Notes under the pieces: generated by a model
Seen by the model: the letters and a program-made list of their open reading frames with translations, nothing else
Databases searched by the model: none
What the model was told of the DNA's origin: nothing
Made by a program: the position numbers and the translations under genes
Source: Gynuella sp.
GTDB lineage: Bacteria > Pseudomonadota > Gammaproteobacteria > Pseudomonadales > Natronospirillaceae
Length of the DNA stretch: 64,000 nucleotides
Assembly (NCBI GenBank): GCA_028282465.1
Contig: JANQHX010000051.1
Coordinates: 1 to 64,000, forward strand
Reading direction: 5' to 3'
Part shown: one piece after another, positions 46,432-56,360 of the stretch
Layout: every line of letters starts with the position of its first letter
How positions within the stretch are numbered: the stretch's first letter is position 1

Positions 46432-47163
46432 ATGAATCAAACACCTTTAGTCGAAATGAAAGACATTGTGAAAACCTTTGGTGGTGTTCATGCGGTAGAC
46501 CATGCCAGTGTTGACCTATATCCGGGTGAAGTAGTGGGTGTACTTGGCCACAATGGTGCTGGCAAGTCCACGCTCATGAAGATGCTATCGGGGGCCTATG
46601 TTAAAGACAGTGGACAAATACTGATCAATGGTGAAGAGGTCACAATTGAATCTCCAAGAGATGCTCAGGATTTAGGTATTGAAACTATTTATCAAACCCT
46701 TGCGCTCGCGGATCATTTGGACGCTACCGCAAATCTGTTCTTGGGTCGAGAAAAGACCACCGCTTGGGGGGCTTTGGATGACAACCTGATGGAGGCAGAA
46801 ACCCGTAAAGTGCTTCATCGGCTAAACCCACGATTTAAGAATATAAAAACTGAAGTGGGTGCCCTGTCTGGAGGACAAAGACAGTCAGTGGCTATTGGAA
46901 GAGCTATCTACTTTGACGCCAAGATACTCATAATGGACGAGCCAACAGCTGCCCTAGGCATGCAGGAAACCGCTGCAGTTGCTGATCTGATTCAACAACT
47001 TAAAAAAGACAATCTCGGGATATTTCTTATTAGCCATGACATTCATGACATTTTCGATCTCTGCGATCGGATCTGTGTTATGAAAGCCGGTAAAGTCATT
47101 GGCACAAGAAAGATTTCCGAAGTCACTAAAGATGATGTTCTGAGTATGATCATCATGGCCTAA
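46432..47163 (+). CDS. Half-size sugar ABC transporter ATPase
   Basis: 243 residues from ATG 46432 (AAGGAG upstream; an earlier in-frame start overlaps xylH). It has Walker [10 protein letters not shown], signature [15 protein letters not shown], Walker [12 protein letters not shown], and the H-loop SHD. E. coli XylG has two such domains in one chain, while this protein has one, so the working ATPase would be a homodimer or a pair with another ATPase. The ATPase domain fused to the kinase at 41698 is an obvious candidate partner. Confidence 0.9.
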   Translation: MNQTPLVEMKDIVKTFGGVHAVDHASVDLYPGEVVGVLGHNGAGKSTLMKMLSGAYVKDSGQILINGEEVTIESPRDAQDLGIETIYQTLALADHLDATANLFLGREKTTAWGALDDNLMEAETRKVLHRLNPRFKNIKTEVGALSGGQRQSVAIGRAIYFDAKILIMDEPTAALGMQETAAVADLIQQLKKDNLGIFLISHDIHDIFDLCDRICVMKAGKVIGTRKISEVTKDDVLSMIIMA

Positions 47164-47765
47164 CGCCATTCAGAGCCGCTAATTCATCGGTAGTCTAGCG
47201 GCTCACTCCACCACCGGTTCAATCCTTACAAAACTATATGAATTGTAAAAATATTCTGAATTGCGTTTTTGGTATTTTTTGTTCGCCGTAAATATGTGGT
47301 GATCATGTAAGCGTATTTAGTGTAATGGAAACAATATGAGGGCTAAAATAGGAGGGTTGAAGCTAATGAGTATCAAATCTTGTCACGTCCTTGTGACTGG
47401 GTGGCTTCCTGCCTTTAGAACTTCCAGTTGTTTGAGCATCCTGCCGTGATGTCTGTCCGTGTAACTCTTCCTGAGCACGTGGTGTATTGTATTGAACCGG
47501 TAAAAAAGCAAAATAGTTGATCTGACACCATTGATGTAAGATATTGGATCTTGTGTCTGTAGGAAATATCTTACAAAAAATCACTCCTGCGAAAAGCAAA
47601 ACAGTTCATGTTGGGCTAGTGTTAAAAGACATTAGTTACTCTTAGGTACGCCGTGTTAGTCGCTGAAAAGGGCCTTAAATTAGTAAGGCTATTATGCTTA
47701 CTATTTTCGCCTACAATTCTGAAAACCTTTATAAACCTTACTAGGCTGAGTTCTTCGAATCTGCC
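47164..47765. other. Intergenic region after the transporter
   Basis: It holds the hairpin at 47173-47204 and a small repeat (GTCAC...GTGAC) at 47382-47397. No convincing gene is seen. Confidence 0.5.
47173..47204 (+). terminator. Hairpin downstream of the transporter operon
   Basis: GAGCCGCTA pairs with TAGCGGCTC (9 bases, perfect) around a 14-base loop, without a T-run. Confidence 0.45.
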
Positions 47766-50273
47766 ATGAATTTGCGTATTCAACTTGCACTAGCGCTGCT
47801 CGTGATTGTAGGTAGTCTCACACTGTCTCAGGTAGGCGTTATCTCTGGGTTTTCCAATTCATTGGAGGAGGGTACAACTAAATATCAGAACTTAAAAAAA
47901 GTAGCGACTGCGCTAACAGAAATTAATCTGCAATTGATTGAGTTCCAGAAAGACACCGAATTAGCGGTAACTCATTTTTCTGACCCAGACTTTTATAAAT
48001 TCTACCTAGAAAAAGCACTGTCCCATAAAACCATGGTTGATGGTTTAATTAATCAAATGGGAGCCAGTGAATATATGCAAAATGACTTGTATGTTCCTTA
48101 CAGTGGGCTCAAAGACAGCCTTGATCTGTTATGGCAATCCCAAAAGCAACTGCTTGACCCCAGCGGAACTCCCAGCTCTTCGAGTACCCAATTATTTATA
48201 CAACGAACCAATGCCATTCAAAAATTACTGCTAGATGTTACCAACGCTCTATCTTCCATCGAACAAGAACGTTTTTCTAAGCAAGTCAGCTTAATAAAAC
48301 AGAAGCTCATACAGTCAGTTTGTTTATTAGTATTCTTTATTGCCATTGCCATGTTGCTTATTTGGCGATTGCTTGACCAAAGGATAACCAAGCCGATAGT
48401 TAAAATCTCCAAGGCGATTAATGAATATAAAAAGGGAAATAATGAAGTTCGAGTGGATCATCATAGATCTGATGAAATGGGAAAATTTGTTAGCACTTTT
48501 AATGAATTACTGGATCGTGACCAGCGCTCCCATGAACTGCAACGACTCAACGTTGATGCGTTAAAAAATACCATCAATGACCAAACAGTAGATATTGCGG
48601 AAAAGAATCATGAACTGAAGATTTCGGCAAACGTATTTGATAGATCTATGGAATCCACGGCCATTGTCGACTCGGTTGGCAAAGTGTTGAGAGTAAACCA
48701 AGCATTCACCCGACTCACCGACTACCGATTCGACCAAGCCTCGGAAAAGTTTATTGGTAAGTTCTTTCGCGATACCTGGGCGAACACTACGTTTAATGAC
48801 ATTTTGGAGATGGCAGATACACGAGGCAGTTGGGAAGGTGAATTCGGAGGGCTTGGAAGGAGTAATTCCTATCTTGCGTGGCTTATGGTCAACAGGATTC
48901 AATTAGACGGTAAGAAGTACTTTATTGTTATTTTTTCTGATATTACCAAACAAAAATATGATGAAGACAAAATATGGAAGCAGGCTAACTTTGACGATTT
49001 AACAAACTTGCCTAATAGAGCTCACTTTAAAGAGCGAATTGAAAGAGCCATTGAAAATGCTGAAAGAAATGATGGGCAACTTTTCTTAGTGTTTGTCGAT
49101 CTTGATGACTTCAAACGAATTAACGACACACTGGGCCACACAGCGGGAGATAACCTGTTAATTCAAGTGGCCAAAATTCTCAGAAAAAGTTTTCGAACCA
49201 CCGACCTAATGGCAAGAATCGGTGGAGATGAGTTTGCGATTATGCTTGAAGGAAATATTTCTGAAGGCAAGGTAGGACAACTGGTTAAGAAATTAAATCA
49301 ACTGTTATCAAATCGCATTAAGCTCTTGGATAATCATTTCAGTCATATATCTGGAAGTATTGGTATTGCTAAATACCCAAGTGATGCTAAGGATTACGAA
49401 AACCTCATTCGTTGTGCCGACACTGCCATGTATAGGGCAAAGTCTCAAGGCAAAAATCAATTCGCTTTTTATACCGCGGACATGAATGACCAAGCCATTA
49501 GAAATTTAATGCTAGATTCTGAAATGCGGCTTTCGACGGAAGATCAATTTCAATTGTATTTACAACCAATTGTGAATGCAGCGGGTAAACCCATTTCATG
49601 TGAAGCCTTGTTGCGTTGGATTCATCCAACCGATGGATTAATTTCACCCGGTGATTTCATTCCAGTGGCTGAAGAGTCTGGCTTTATTCAGGAGTTAGGT
49701 CAAATCGTCATTCAAAAAGCAATTCGTTTGCTGTCGCGGTGGCACTCCATGGGTATCAGTCTAAGCCTGTCTATTAATATTTCGCCAAAACAAATAGGTA
49801 ACCCCGAAACCCTGTCTCTGTTGATGAATCAGTTGCTGAGTGTGGATTACGATACCACCAAATTGGTGGTGGAAATAACTGAGAATACGCTCATGGCTAA
49901 TAGTGAACAAGCACAGAAGTTTGTGCATGATCTTCGAAGCATTGGCGTTAAAATCAGCTTGGATGATTTTGGGACTGGCTATTCGTCATTGGCATACTTG
50001 AGGAAATATCAGGTTGATAATATCAAAATAGATAGATGCTTTATTGATGCCGTGACCTATAACAGAACAGACGTAGGTATTTGTGAATCGGTCATAGCCC
50101 TTGGGGATGCATTGAACATAACGGTAGTGGCAGAAGGTGTTGAAAACAAACAACAGCTCGATAAGCTTGCCGAAATGGGATGTGAAAAATTTCAAGGCTA
50201 TTATTTTTCAGTTCCAGTTCCTATTGAAGAGTTTGAGAGAAAGTATTTTTCTAGCTTTGTTAAAACAGCTTAA
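47766..50273 (+). CDS. Membrane GGDEF-EAL protein with HAMP and PAS
   Basis: 835 residues: membrane segment (about 7-27), a periplasmic helical sensor, a second segment (about 180-200), HAMP, PAS (about 280-400), GGDEF (about 405-565) and EAL (about 570-830). The diguanylate cyclase has an intact GGDEF (from G486) and an RxxD product-inhibition site (RTTD) five residues before it. The EAL domain has EALLRW (E613), NISPKQ, DDFGTGYSS and EGVEN, so both activities look possible. It makes or breaks cyclic di-GMP in response to an unknown signal. Confidence 0.95.
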   Translation: MNLRIQLALALLVIVGSLTLSQVGVISGFSNSLEEGTTKYQNLKKVATALTEINLQLIEFQKDTELAVTHFSDPDFYKFYLEKALSHKTMVDGLINQMGASEYMQNDLYVPYSGLKDSLDLLWQSQKQLLDPSGTPSSSSTQLFIQRTNAIQKLLLDVTNALSSIEQERFSKQVSLIKQKLIQSVCLLVFFIAIAMLLIWRLLDQRITKPIVKISKAINEYKKGNNEVRVDHHRSDEMGKFVSTFNELLDRDQRSHELQRLNVDALKNTINDQTVDIAEKNHELKISANVFDRSMESTAIVDSVGKVLRVNQAFTRLTDYRFDQASEKFIGKFFRDTWANTTFNDILEMADTRGSWEGEFGGLGRSNSYLAWLMVNRIQLDGKKYFIVIFSDITKQKYDEDKIWKQANFDDLTNLPNRAHFKERIERAIENAERNDGQLFLVFVDLDDFKRINDTLGHTAGDNLLIQVAKILRKSFRTTDLMARIGGDEFAIMLEGNISEGKVGQLVKKLNQLLSNRIKLLDNHFSHISGSIGIAKYPSDAKDYENLIRCADTAMYRAKSQGKNQFAFYTADMNDQAIRNLMLDSEMRLSTEDQFQLYLQPIVNAAGKPISCEALLRWIHPTDGLISPGDFIPVAEESGFIQELGQIVIQKAIRLLSRWHSMGISLSLSINISPKQIGNPETLSLLMNQLLSVDYDTTKLVVEITENTLMANSEQAQKFVHDLRSIGVKISLDDFGTGYSSLAYLRKYQVDNIKIDRCFIDAVTYNRTDVGICESVIALGDALNITVVAEGVENKQQLDKLAEMGCEKFQGYYFSVPVPIEEFERKYFSSFVKTA

Positions 50274-50339
50274 TTTCTTATTCAGTTTTGCATAATTAGG
50301 AACAAAGATTCTCTATGACATTTTTAGACACATTAATCG

Positions 50340-50702
50340 CTATCCGGTTTTACAGGTGATAGCTAAATAAAAATTTCTATCATCACTGGCCATTAATAAT
50401 TTTAATTTTATAAAAGTTTTTTCTCTATGCAGAGAAGAACTGGCTTTAAACTTTCCATACTCTCGGTTTAAGTAAGAATAGAATTCATCGGCTTTGGCTG
50501 ATTGTTTGGGCTTCTGACCATGAGAGCCAAAGCATACCCAAAGAAATTCCGATAACTGAGAAATCAATTCGGTGTTACTGACTTGGGTTAGCTCTGGAGG
50601 TACCTCATCAATGTTGATAGGGCCATTCCATGAGAATGCAGTGTCTGGGTAAGGAGACAGTATGGCTATTGACTCCAGTAAATCTGTGACTGCGCAACTC
50701 AT
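50340..50702 (-). CDS. Hypothetical protein, third gene of the DHOR operon
   Basis: 120 residues with no signal peptide and no family that I recognise. An AGGAAG site precedes the ATG, and it starts 24 bases after the VCBS-protein stop, so cotranscription is likely. It is acidic to neutral with a C-terminal KTFIKLKLLMASDDRNFYLAI segment that looks like a small alpha/beta domain. Confidence 0.6.
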   Translation of the reverse strand: MSCAVTDLLESIAILSPYPDTAFSWNGPINIDEVPPELTQVSNTELISQLSEFLWVCFGSHGQKPKQSAKADEFYSYLNREYGKFKASSSLHREKTFIKLKLLMASDDRNFYLAITCKTG

Positions 50703-50726
50703 TGTGATTCTTCCTGTTACTTCCTA

Positions 50727-52334
50727 TTATTGTTTGGCACTTGCCGCAGGTAACCATATATCTGCGACAGATTTACCTTTGGTAATTCTTGCATGTTGAT
50801 TCGCAAATAATCTAATCCAAGGGCTCCATTCGCCGTCGGGCCATTGCACTCGCGCAATGGCTCTTTCGGCCACTCCAATTCCAAAATGATGCCATGTGGC
50901 ATTACCGCTAACATGGCCACCGCCGACTATTACCTCTCGCGTTTGAGTTCTATCGGCGATTCTAACTTCAATCCAGGAACCAACCGCATGTTGATTGATT
51001 AGATTTTGATGAAGTTGTAACGCCACCCAATTTCCCATGGCAGCGGGTTTCTGATTACCCTGGCCAAGGTTTCGCCAAACCTGAATGTTTTCTTCTCGAT
51101 TCACGATAACTGCATCTAATAAGCCATCAAGATTCAAGTCGACTAAGCTGCCACCACGGCCTCGATGAAAACTGATCATATTGGCTTTATCCGCTGCCTC
51201 GAAAAACTGTCCTCCAGGTGTGCCGAGAAACAAATTATTGGGGTCTTCAAGAGCAAAGTCTGTCATTGCTTCGACATTACCTTTAACAACAAATAAATCG
51301 ATAAAACTGTCGTTGTTGACGTCGTCAAATTGGGCATGCCAAGCCGTTGATGGCAATACTGAATCGCCAATAAAGGGGCGGTGTGCAGTAACACCTTTTG
51401 CAAAAGCAATATCCTCAAATGTTGGTTCATTCCGGCTAGCAAGTGTTCGTAATTTATTATCCGCCATACTGGTAACAAAATATTCGTTGCGACCATCTCC
51501 CGTTAGGTCTGTAGCGGCAATGCCCATTCCCCATAGTTTAAGTCTGCGCCAGCCATCTTCTTCGGTATATTCTTTTGGAACGACTTGTGACATATCCCAT
51601 AGCTGTTCATGTCCGCCACGATAATATTGTCGGTCGTTTGCAATCCTGAGATCTGCTGTACCATTACGGCTCCAATCCGTGAATACCATACTGAGCGCAC
51701 AATACCCTGGTGTTAGCTGCTCAGAGTTAAGGTAGAAATCTGTGTTAGTAGGGCGATAAAGATCCGTATTGTGGCAGGTACCAAATGGCGCACCCGGCTG
51801 TGAGCGATCTACATAGTTTCCAATTGCTAGCGTTGGGTGATCTTTATCTTTTTCCCAGGTCGCAGCAAAAGCAGTGGACCAAGCGGAGCCACCATCAAAA
51901 TTCCATTCTTTGTTGGCTTGTTTAAATTCACAATTTCCTAAACCCTTAAACAGATAATTTTCGCCAAGTCTTAACACGACTAAATCCAAAACGCCGTCAC
52001 TGTTGATATCAATGGGGTATGCTCCAGTGACAGATTCGAGAGCAAGTATAGAGTCTTGTTTTTTTTCAAAAGTCAGTTTTCCTGAATGTTGACTTCGATT
52101 AATGAAAAGATTTGCCGATGATGAGCCACCAGCGAAATATAATTCAGGGTAGCGATCGCCATTACAGTCGAAAGAGGCTACGCCACCTCCAACAAAGTAT
52201 TCCCAACCACCAGTATATTGTTGCTCTATACCTGATGTATCAGTTTCCTCTTTCATGTTAGGTGGGCTGATGGCAGTAGCATTTAAAGCAAAACAAGTAA
52301 TAAAAAGAGCGCTAGTTAAAGTAGGTCTATTCAT
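50727..52334 (-). CDS. Exported FG-GAP/VCBS-repeat protein with ASPIC/UnbV end
   Basis: 535 residues with a signal peptide (about 1-22). FG-GAP/VCBS repeats of the type DCNGDRYPELYFAGG, DINSDGVLDLVVLR and DLNLDGLLDAVIVN form a seven-bladed propeller pattern with Asp-rich calcium sites. The C-terminus (VGGGHVSGNATWHHFGIG, then VQWPDG) is the ASPIC/UnbV domain. Such proteins are extracellular and related to CRTAC1, with unknown activity. Start and DHOR stop overlap by four bases. Confidence 0.85.
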   Translation of the reverse strand: MNRPTLTSALFITCFALNATAISPPNMKEETDTSGIEQQYTGGWEYFVGGGVASFDCNGDRYPELYFAGGSSSANLFINRSQHSGKLTFEKKQDSILALESVTGAYPIDINSDGVLDLVVLRLGENYLFKGLGNCEFKQANKEWNFDGGSAWSTAFAATWEKDKDHPTLAIGNYVDRSQPGAPFGTCHNTDLYRPTNTDFYLNSEQLTPGYCALSMVFTDWSRNGTADLRIANDRQYYRGGHEQLWDMSQVVPKEYTEEDGWRRLKLWGMGIAATDLTGDGRNEYFVTSMADNKLRTLASRNEPTFEDIAFAKGVTAHRPFIGDSVLPSTAWHAQFDDVNNDSFIDLFVVKGNVEAMTDFALEDPNNLFLGTPGGQFFEAADKANMISFHRGRGGSLVDLNLDGLLDAVIVNREENIQVWRNLGQGNQKPAAMGNWVALQLHQNLINQHAVGSWIEVRIADRTQTREVIVGGGHVSGNATWHHFGIGVAERAIARVQWPDGEWSPWIRLFANQHARITKGKSVADIWLPAASAKQ

Positions 52335-53743
52335 AGGCTGTTCTCCAACTTTGTAAGCTGAAGTGACTTAAGAAACTCTACAACTTTTCGTTGTTCTAAA
52401 TCAGTTAAGGATTCGAAGGCTAACCTTGAAGTTCTTGCTTCTCCACCATGATGGAGAATAGTTTCCTTTAAAGTTGAAATGTCTCCTCTATGTCCATAAG
52501 GGGCGGTACTACCGACTCCCCAAAGTCGCGCTGTTAAGAATACTTGATTGGGAATGAATCGTTGACTCAATCGCTCATTTCCAAAGTGAGGTTTTTCTGC
52601 GTCTGCAATAACATGTCGTTTAAAATCTGAAAACACTGGGATCAGCCAATGACCGTTGCTATCTTTTTTTAGGCCAGACTTAGAGAGAGCGAATTCAAAT
52701 TGATACGATTCATCTGACGCTCTTAAATTGCCAGCCGCATTGTAAGGGCCGGGTTCTGAAAAACTGAGCGAGGTGAGAGGTAACTGTTTTATGTGGCAGG
52801 TATTACAACCCACTTGGCTGAAGAGTAATTCTCCTTCTTTCACTGCCGACCGCAATAGTTTTTGCTTTGGAAATATCTGCACAGGAAGGGGGAGGGTGGC
52901 TTGAAACATCACCAGTGCAGATAAATCGCCAGACGTGATTTCAGAATCAAACCCGTCTTCATCAAAGTCATTTGTATGAGTCCATTGAACTCCCCAACGC
53001 TCATTACTTTGAATACCGTGGTGAGCATTCATTGCGTTAATACTGAATTGTCGGAGTGACGTGAATACGCCTTTTTGACTAAATGGACGGACGATTAAAT
53101 CAGGGTCTATGCCAGAAATTTTACTGGTATCAATAAAGCCATCTGAGTGAACCGTGAGAGTGCCAAATTTAATATCTTTACTAACTAATGGAACCTTAAT
53201 GGATTTTTTTTTTTCCTGCGAATCGGCCAAAGCCTTGTGTCGAATATTATGTAGATCAGCAGTTATTTCTCTTGCTAGTAATTCTACAAACCCACTGCCA
53301 TGTAAATGAGGTGTACCTCGCTCATTAGAGAATTGAGGCTCTAATGTATCGAATTCATGGTTAACCACCCCTTCCGCTGAAAATACATTCACTACGAACT
53401 CGCCAGCACCTCCAGAAGAAGGTTGGTTGTGGCAACCATTGCAAGCATTTGAATCTGGCCCGGCCGTTCTAAAAAATGCCGGAGTATTACCAGGGCGTCT
53501 TTTCACAGGGACTTCTGCCGAAGTAGCTGCTGGTCTGCCTGCTCCGTCTAGAATCGTGAACTTAGCATCAAATAGCATACGCCCGTGTTGATTAATTTGG
53601 TCTTTATCAAGAGTTTGTAATTCTGTTAACGATAGGTGCCTGGTCACCGCTCGTTCATCTCCAATAATGAGTTCTTCACTATGGCTCTGTATAGATAAAG
53701 TGGCACAGAAGGCCACTGCAATGGCAAATGATTCGTTTCGCAT
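52331..53743 (-). CDS. DHOR-family di-haem oxidoreductase
   Basis: 470 residues from ATG 53743 with a signal peptide (ending near QSHS). Haem motifs are CNGCH (NACNGCHNQPSSGGAGEF) and CNTCH (VGCNTCHIKQLPL). The C-terminus (LTARLWGVGSTAPYGHRGDISTLKETILHHGGEA) is typical of DHOR/DUF1111 thiol-oxidoreductase-like proteins. The reaction is not established for the family. It is cotranscribed with the VCBS/ASPIC-UnbV protein. Confidence 0.85.
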   Translation of the reverse strand: MRNESFAIAVAFCATLSIQSHSEELIIGDERAVTRHLSLTELQTLDKDQINQHGRMLFDAKFTILDGAGRPAATSAEVPVKRRPGNTPAFFRTAGPDSNACNGCHNQPSSGGAGEFVVNVFSAEGVVNHEFDTLEPQFSNERGTPHLHGSGFVELLAREITADLHNIRHKALADSQEKKKSIKVPLVSKDIKFGTLTVHSDGFIDTSKISGIDPDLIVRPFSQKGVFTSLRQFSINAMNAHHGIQSNERWGVQWTHTNDFDEDGFDSEITSGDLSALVMFQATLPLPVQIFPKQKLLRSAVKEGELLFSQVGCNTCHIKQLPLTSLSFSEPGPYNAAGNLRASDESYQFEFALSKSGLKKDSNGHWLIPVFSDFKRHVIADAEKPHFGNERLSQRFIPNQVFLTARLWGVGSTAPYGHRGDISTLKETILHHGGEARTSRLAFESLTDLEQRKVVEFLKSLQLTKLENSL

Positions 53744-53898
53744 TTTCCGCACTCTGTCACTTGTTGTTGTTTTTATTCGCGGGTATTACCTAACTAGTCA
53801 GGCCACTCTACTCACTTTTTATGGAATTGTTAATTAAGTATTGGTGCTTTTACAAACTTAGTATTTGTATTAAAAGAATTGAGTAATTTGGAGTATTA

Positions 53899-53991
53899 AT
53901 GGGAAACAGATTTCTCAGAGTATTTGATAGGTTTCGGAGAAAGGCCAAACACATTGATGAATGGCCCTTTGGTCATCATTCTAATGACTGA
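53899..53991 (+). CDS. Possible 30-residue small protein
   Basis: A short frame starts ATG with GGAG five bases upstream and encodes MGNRFLRVFDRFRRKAKHID..., a basic amphipathic peptide ending GHHSND. It overlaps the 3-prime end of fmdB on the other strand. Such short frames often occur by chance, so it is only a candidate. Confidence 0.25.
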   Translation: MGNRFLRVFDRFRRKAKHIDEWPFGHHSND

Positions 53992-54331
53992 TCATCCAAG
54001 GTCGCATGGATGGGAACATTTTTTCGCCATTGGCTGTATACATTAGCTTTGACTTGCTTTTTTCTCTAGCGCATCCACATCCACTTGAATGTTCATGGTC
54101 AAGTTCCCTTCGTTCTTTGGTTGAGAAGGTTGGCTCATGTTGGTTTCGTTCGTTCACTTCATGAGCGTGTTTTTTATCTTTATCCATGGTTAGAAGTTCG
54201 GGAGGTATCATAATTATTCTGGGTGATAACTCTCCGCATTCAGGGCAGGCCTGAGGTTTTCCGCTATCTTCTATGGTCGCAAGCTCATGAAACATTCCGT
54301 GGTGTTTGCACTTGTAATCGTAGACTGGCAT
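53981..54331 (-). CDS. fmdB: FmdB-family zinc-ribbon protein
   Basis: 116 residues from ATG 54331 (TTGGAGA upstream). It starts MPVYDYKCKHHGMF and has a zinc ribbon with CPECGE, as in FmdB proteins, thought to regulate amidase expression in Methylophilus. The tail is His- and Cys-rich (HEHSSGCGCAREKS), which may bind metal. It follows the formamidase. Confidence 0.85.
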   Translation of the reverse strand: MPVYDYKCKHHGMFHELATIEDSGKPQACPECGELSPRIIMIPPELLTMDKDKKHAHEVNERNQHEPTFSTKERRELDHEHSSGCGCAREKSKSKLMYTANGEKMFPSMRPWMISH

Positions 54332-54405
54332 TTTTTCTCCAACATACTTTATTAATGGGAGGGTCATTTCCATGACCCTGTTTTCACATTTATGAGACTC
54401 ACTAT

Positions 54406-55638
54406 TTAGTCTTTATCTGGTGCTAGCGGCACATCTATTGACCCATCCAGGTATTGAGTGGGCCCATCAGAACCTGGCTGCACGTCAAACTCAAAAATGT
54501 CAGTTGGTAGCCACAAGGTTGCGCATGCGTTAGGAATATCCACCACTCCGCTGATATGGCCTTGAACCGGCGCTGTCCCTAAAATGGCATAGGCTTGAGC
54601 TCTGGTGTAGCCGAACTTTTCCAAATAATTGATGGCATTTAGGCAAGCTTGGCGATAGGCAATATGAACATCTAAATAATGTTGAGTGCCTTGTTCATCG
54701 ACTGATATACCTTCAAAGATAAGATAGTCATCGTATTTAGGTGTGATTGGACTGGGTTTAAAAATGGGATTTTTGATTCCATATTTTTCCATCCCACCTT
54801 TAATGAGGTTTACCCTAAGGTGAATCCATCCAGCCATTTCAATGGCACCACAGAAGGTAATTTCTCCATCGCCTTGGCTAAAGTGTAAGTCACCCATTGA
54901 AAGGCCAGCGTCTTTAACATAAACCGGAAAATAAACTTTTGACCCTCGTGAAAGATCTTTAATATCACAATTGCCTCCATGTTCTCTTGGAGGAACGGTT
55001 CGAGCACCCTCGGCAGCAGCCGCTGCTTTTTCTTCGCCCTGGAGTTTACCCATATGAGCGGTGTCCGCATAAGGCAAAGTTGCTAATGCAGGCACCCGAT
55101 CGGGCTCGGTTTCGTAAAGTGCTTTTTCACGAGTATTCCATTCTTCCAACATTTCTTTTGATGGTAAGCATCCGATCAGCCCAGGATGGATAAGACCCGC
55201 ATACTCTACACCAGGTACATGTCGGGATTTGGTGAACATGCCATTGATATCCCAAATAGATTTTTGAGCTTCAGGAAAATGTTCCGTTAGAAAGCCACCG
55301 CCATTTTTCTTAGAGAAAAAGCCATTGAATCCCCACAAGCTTTCGTCAAAAGTCCCAATGTCTAAAATATCTACGACTAATAGATCGCCAGGTTCTGCGC
55401 CTTCCACTCCCACTGGCCCAGATAAAAAATGCACTTGGGATAGATCAACATCTCGGACATCAGCGGCATCGTCGTCATTCGCAATTTGTCCTCCTGTCCA
55501 GTCGTAACATTCGATTTTAAAATCATCCCCAGGTTTAACCATTGCGGCCATGGGAATATCTGGATGCCAACGATTATGAATGCTTTCATTATCGTAGGGC
55601 GATGAGTTTAGATCTATTTTAATTATGGTCTCAGTCAT
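54406..55638 (-). CDS. fmdA: Formamidase (acetamidase/formamidase family)
   Basis: 410 residues matching FmdA: IKIDLNSSPYDNESIHNRWHPDIPMAAMVKPGD, then PGDLLVVDILDIG, FPVYVKDAGLSMGDLHFSQGDGEI and AYAILGTAPVQGHISGVVDIPNA. It hydrolyses formamide to formate and ammonia. The ribosome site (GAGGAG) is strong. It lies just after the urea/amide transporter genes, so imported short-chain amides are its likely substrates. Confidence 0.95.
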   Translation of the reverse strand: MTETIIKIDLNSSPYDNESIHNRWHPDIPMAAMVKPGDDFKIECYDWTGGQIANDDDAADVRDVDLSQVHFLSGPVGVEGAEPGDLLVVDILDIGTFDESLWGFNGFFSKKNGGGFLTEHFPEAQKSIWDINGMFTKSRHVPGVEYAGLIHPGLIGCLPSKEMLEEWNTREKALYETEPDRVPALATLPYADTAHMGKLQGEEKAAAAAEGARTVPPREHGGNCDIKDLSRGSKVYFPVYVKDAGLSMGDLHFSQGDGEITFCGAIEMAGWIHLRVNLIKGGMEKYGIKNPIFKPSPITPKYDDYLIFEGISVDEQGTQHYLDVHIAYRQACLNAINYLEKFGYTRAQAYAILGTAPVQGHISGVVDIPNACATLWLPTDIFEFDVQPGSDGPTQYLDGSIDVPLAPDKD

Positions 55639-55661
55639 TTGTCGCTCCTCGTTATAATGGG

Positions 55662-56351
55662 TTATACCGCCAAGTAGGCTGCAATCTGCTCTTGATCCAC
55701 AGATTCACGAAGTTCCTCTTTAACAATCACTCCTTTTTCAATTACTAAAATTCGATCGGCAATATCCAGAGCAAAGCTCAGCACCTGCTCCGAAACAACT
55801 ATTGAAAGATTTCGTTCGTCTCTTATTTTTTTTAGAGTTTGTGCCATCTCTTTGATAATGGATGGCTGTATTCCTTCTGTGGGTTCATCCAACAACAGCA
55901 TTTTGGGTTGGCTAGCCAGGGCCCGAGCAATTGCAAGCTGCTGTTGTTGACCACCCGAAAGATTTCCACCTTTACGTGCCTTCATTTCTTCAAGAACGGG
56001 AAACATTTCATAAAGGTCTTCGGGAATTTTTTGATCCTTAACTGTCGTAAGTCCAGTTTCGATATTCTCTTTTACAGTCATCGAAGAAAAAATCATTCGA
56101 CCCTGAGGTACAAAAGCCACCCCTTCACTCACACGCTCATGACTTTTCTTGTCTGCAATTTCAGTGTCTTCGAGTTTGACTGAACCAGATTTGCTGGGAA
56201 TCATTCCCATCAGACTTTTCATTAAGGTGGTTTTACCCATACCATTGCGACCGAGAATGGCTACAATTTCATTTTCCTTAATGTCAAGATTCATATTGTG
56301 TATGACTTCACTTTGACCATAAGCCACTGAGTAATCTGAAATAGAAAGCAT
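55662..56351 (-). CDS. urtE: Urea/amide ABC transporter ATPase (UrtE/FmdF-like)
   Basis: 229 residues with Walker A GRNGMGKTT, signature LSGGQQQQLAIARAL and Walker B MLLLDEPTEGIQPSI, the LivF/UrtE pattern. It is the last ATPase in the urtABCDE-like operon. AGGAG precedes the ATG, 10 bases after the UrtD stop. Confidence 0.9.
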   Translation of the reverse strand: MLSISDYSVAYGQSEVIHNMNLDIKENEIVAILGRNGMGKTTLMKSLMGMIPSKSGSVKLEDTEIADKKSHERVSEGVAFVPQGRMIFSSMTVKENIETGLTTVKDQKIPEDLYEMFPVLEEMKARKGGNLSGGQQQQLAIARALASQPKMLLLDEPTEGIQPSIIKEMAQTLKKIRDERNLSIVVSEQVLSFALDIADRILVIEKGVIVKEELRESVDQEQIAAYLAV

Positions 56352-56360
56352 AATGATCTC

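Noticed and set aside
47382..47397. GTCAC-N6-GTGAC repeat upstream of the GGDEF-EAL gene
   Set aside because: Too short and too far from any start to claim a site.
47363..47599. 78-residue leftward frame in the gap before the GGDEF-EAL gene
   Set aside because: No ribosome site, no recognisable family and low-quality composition; likely a chance frame.
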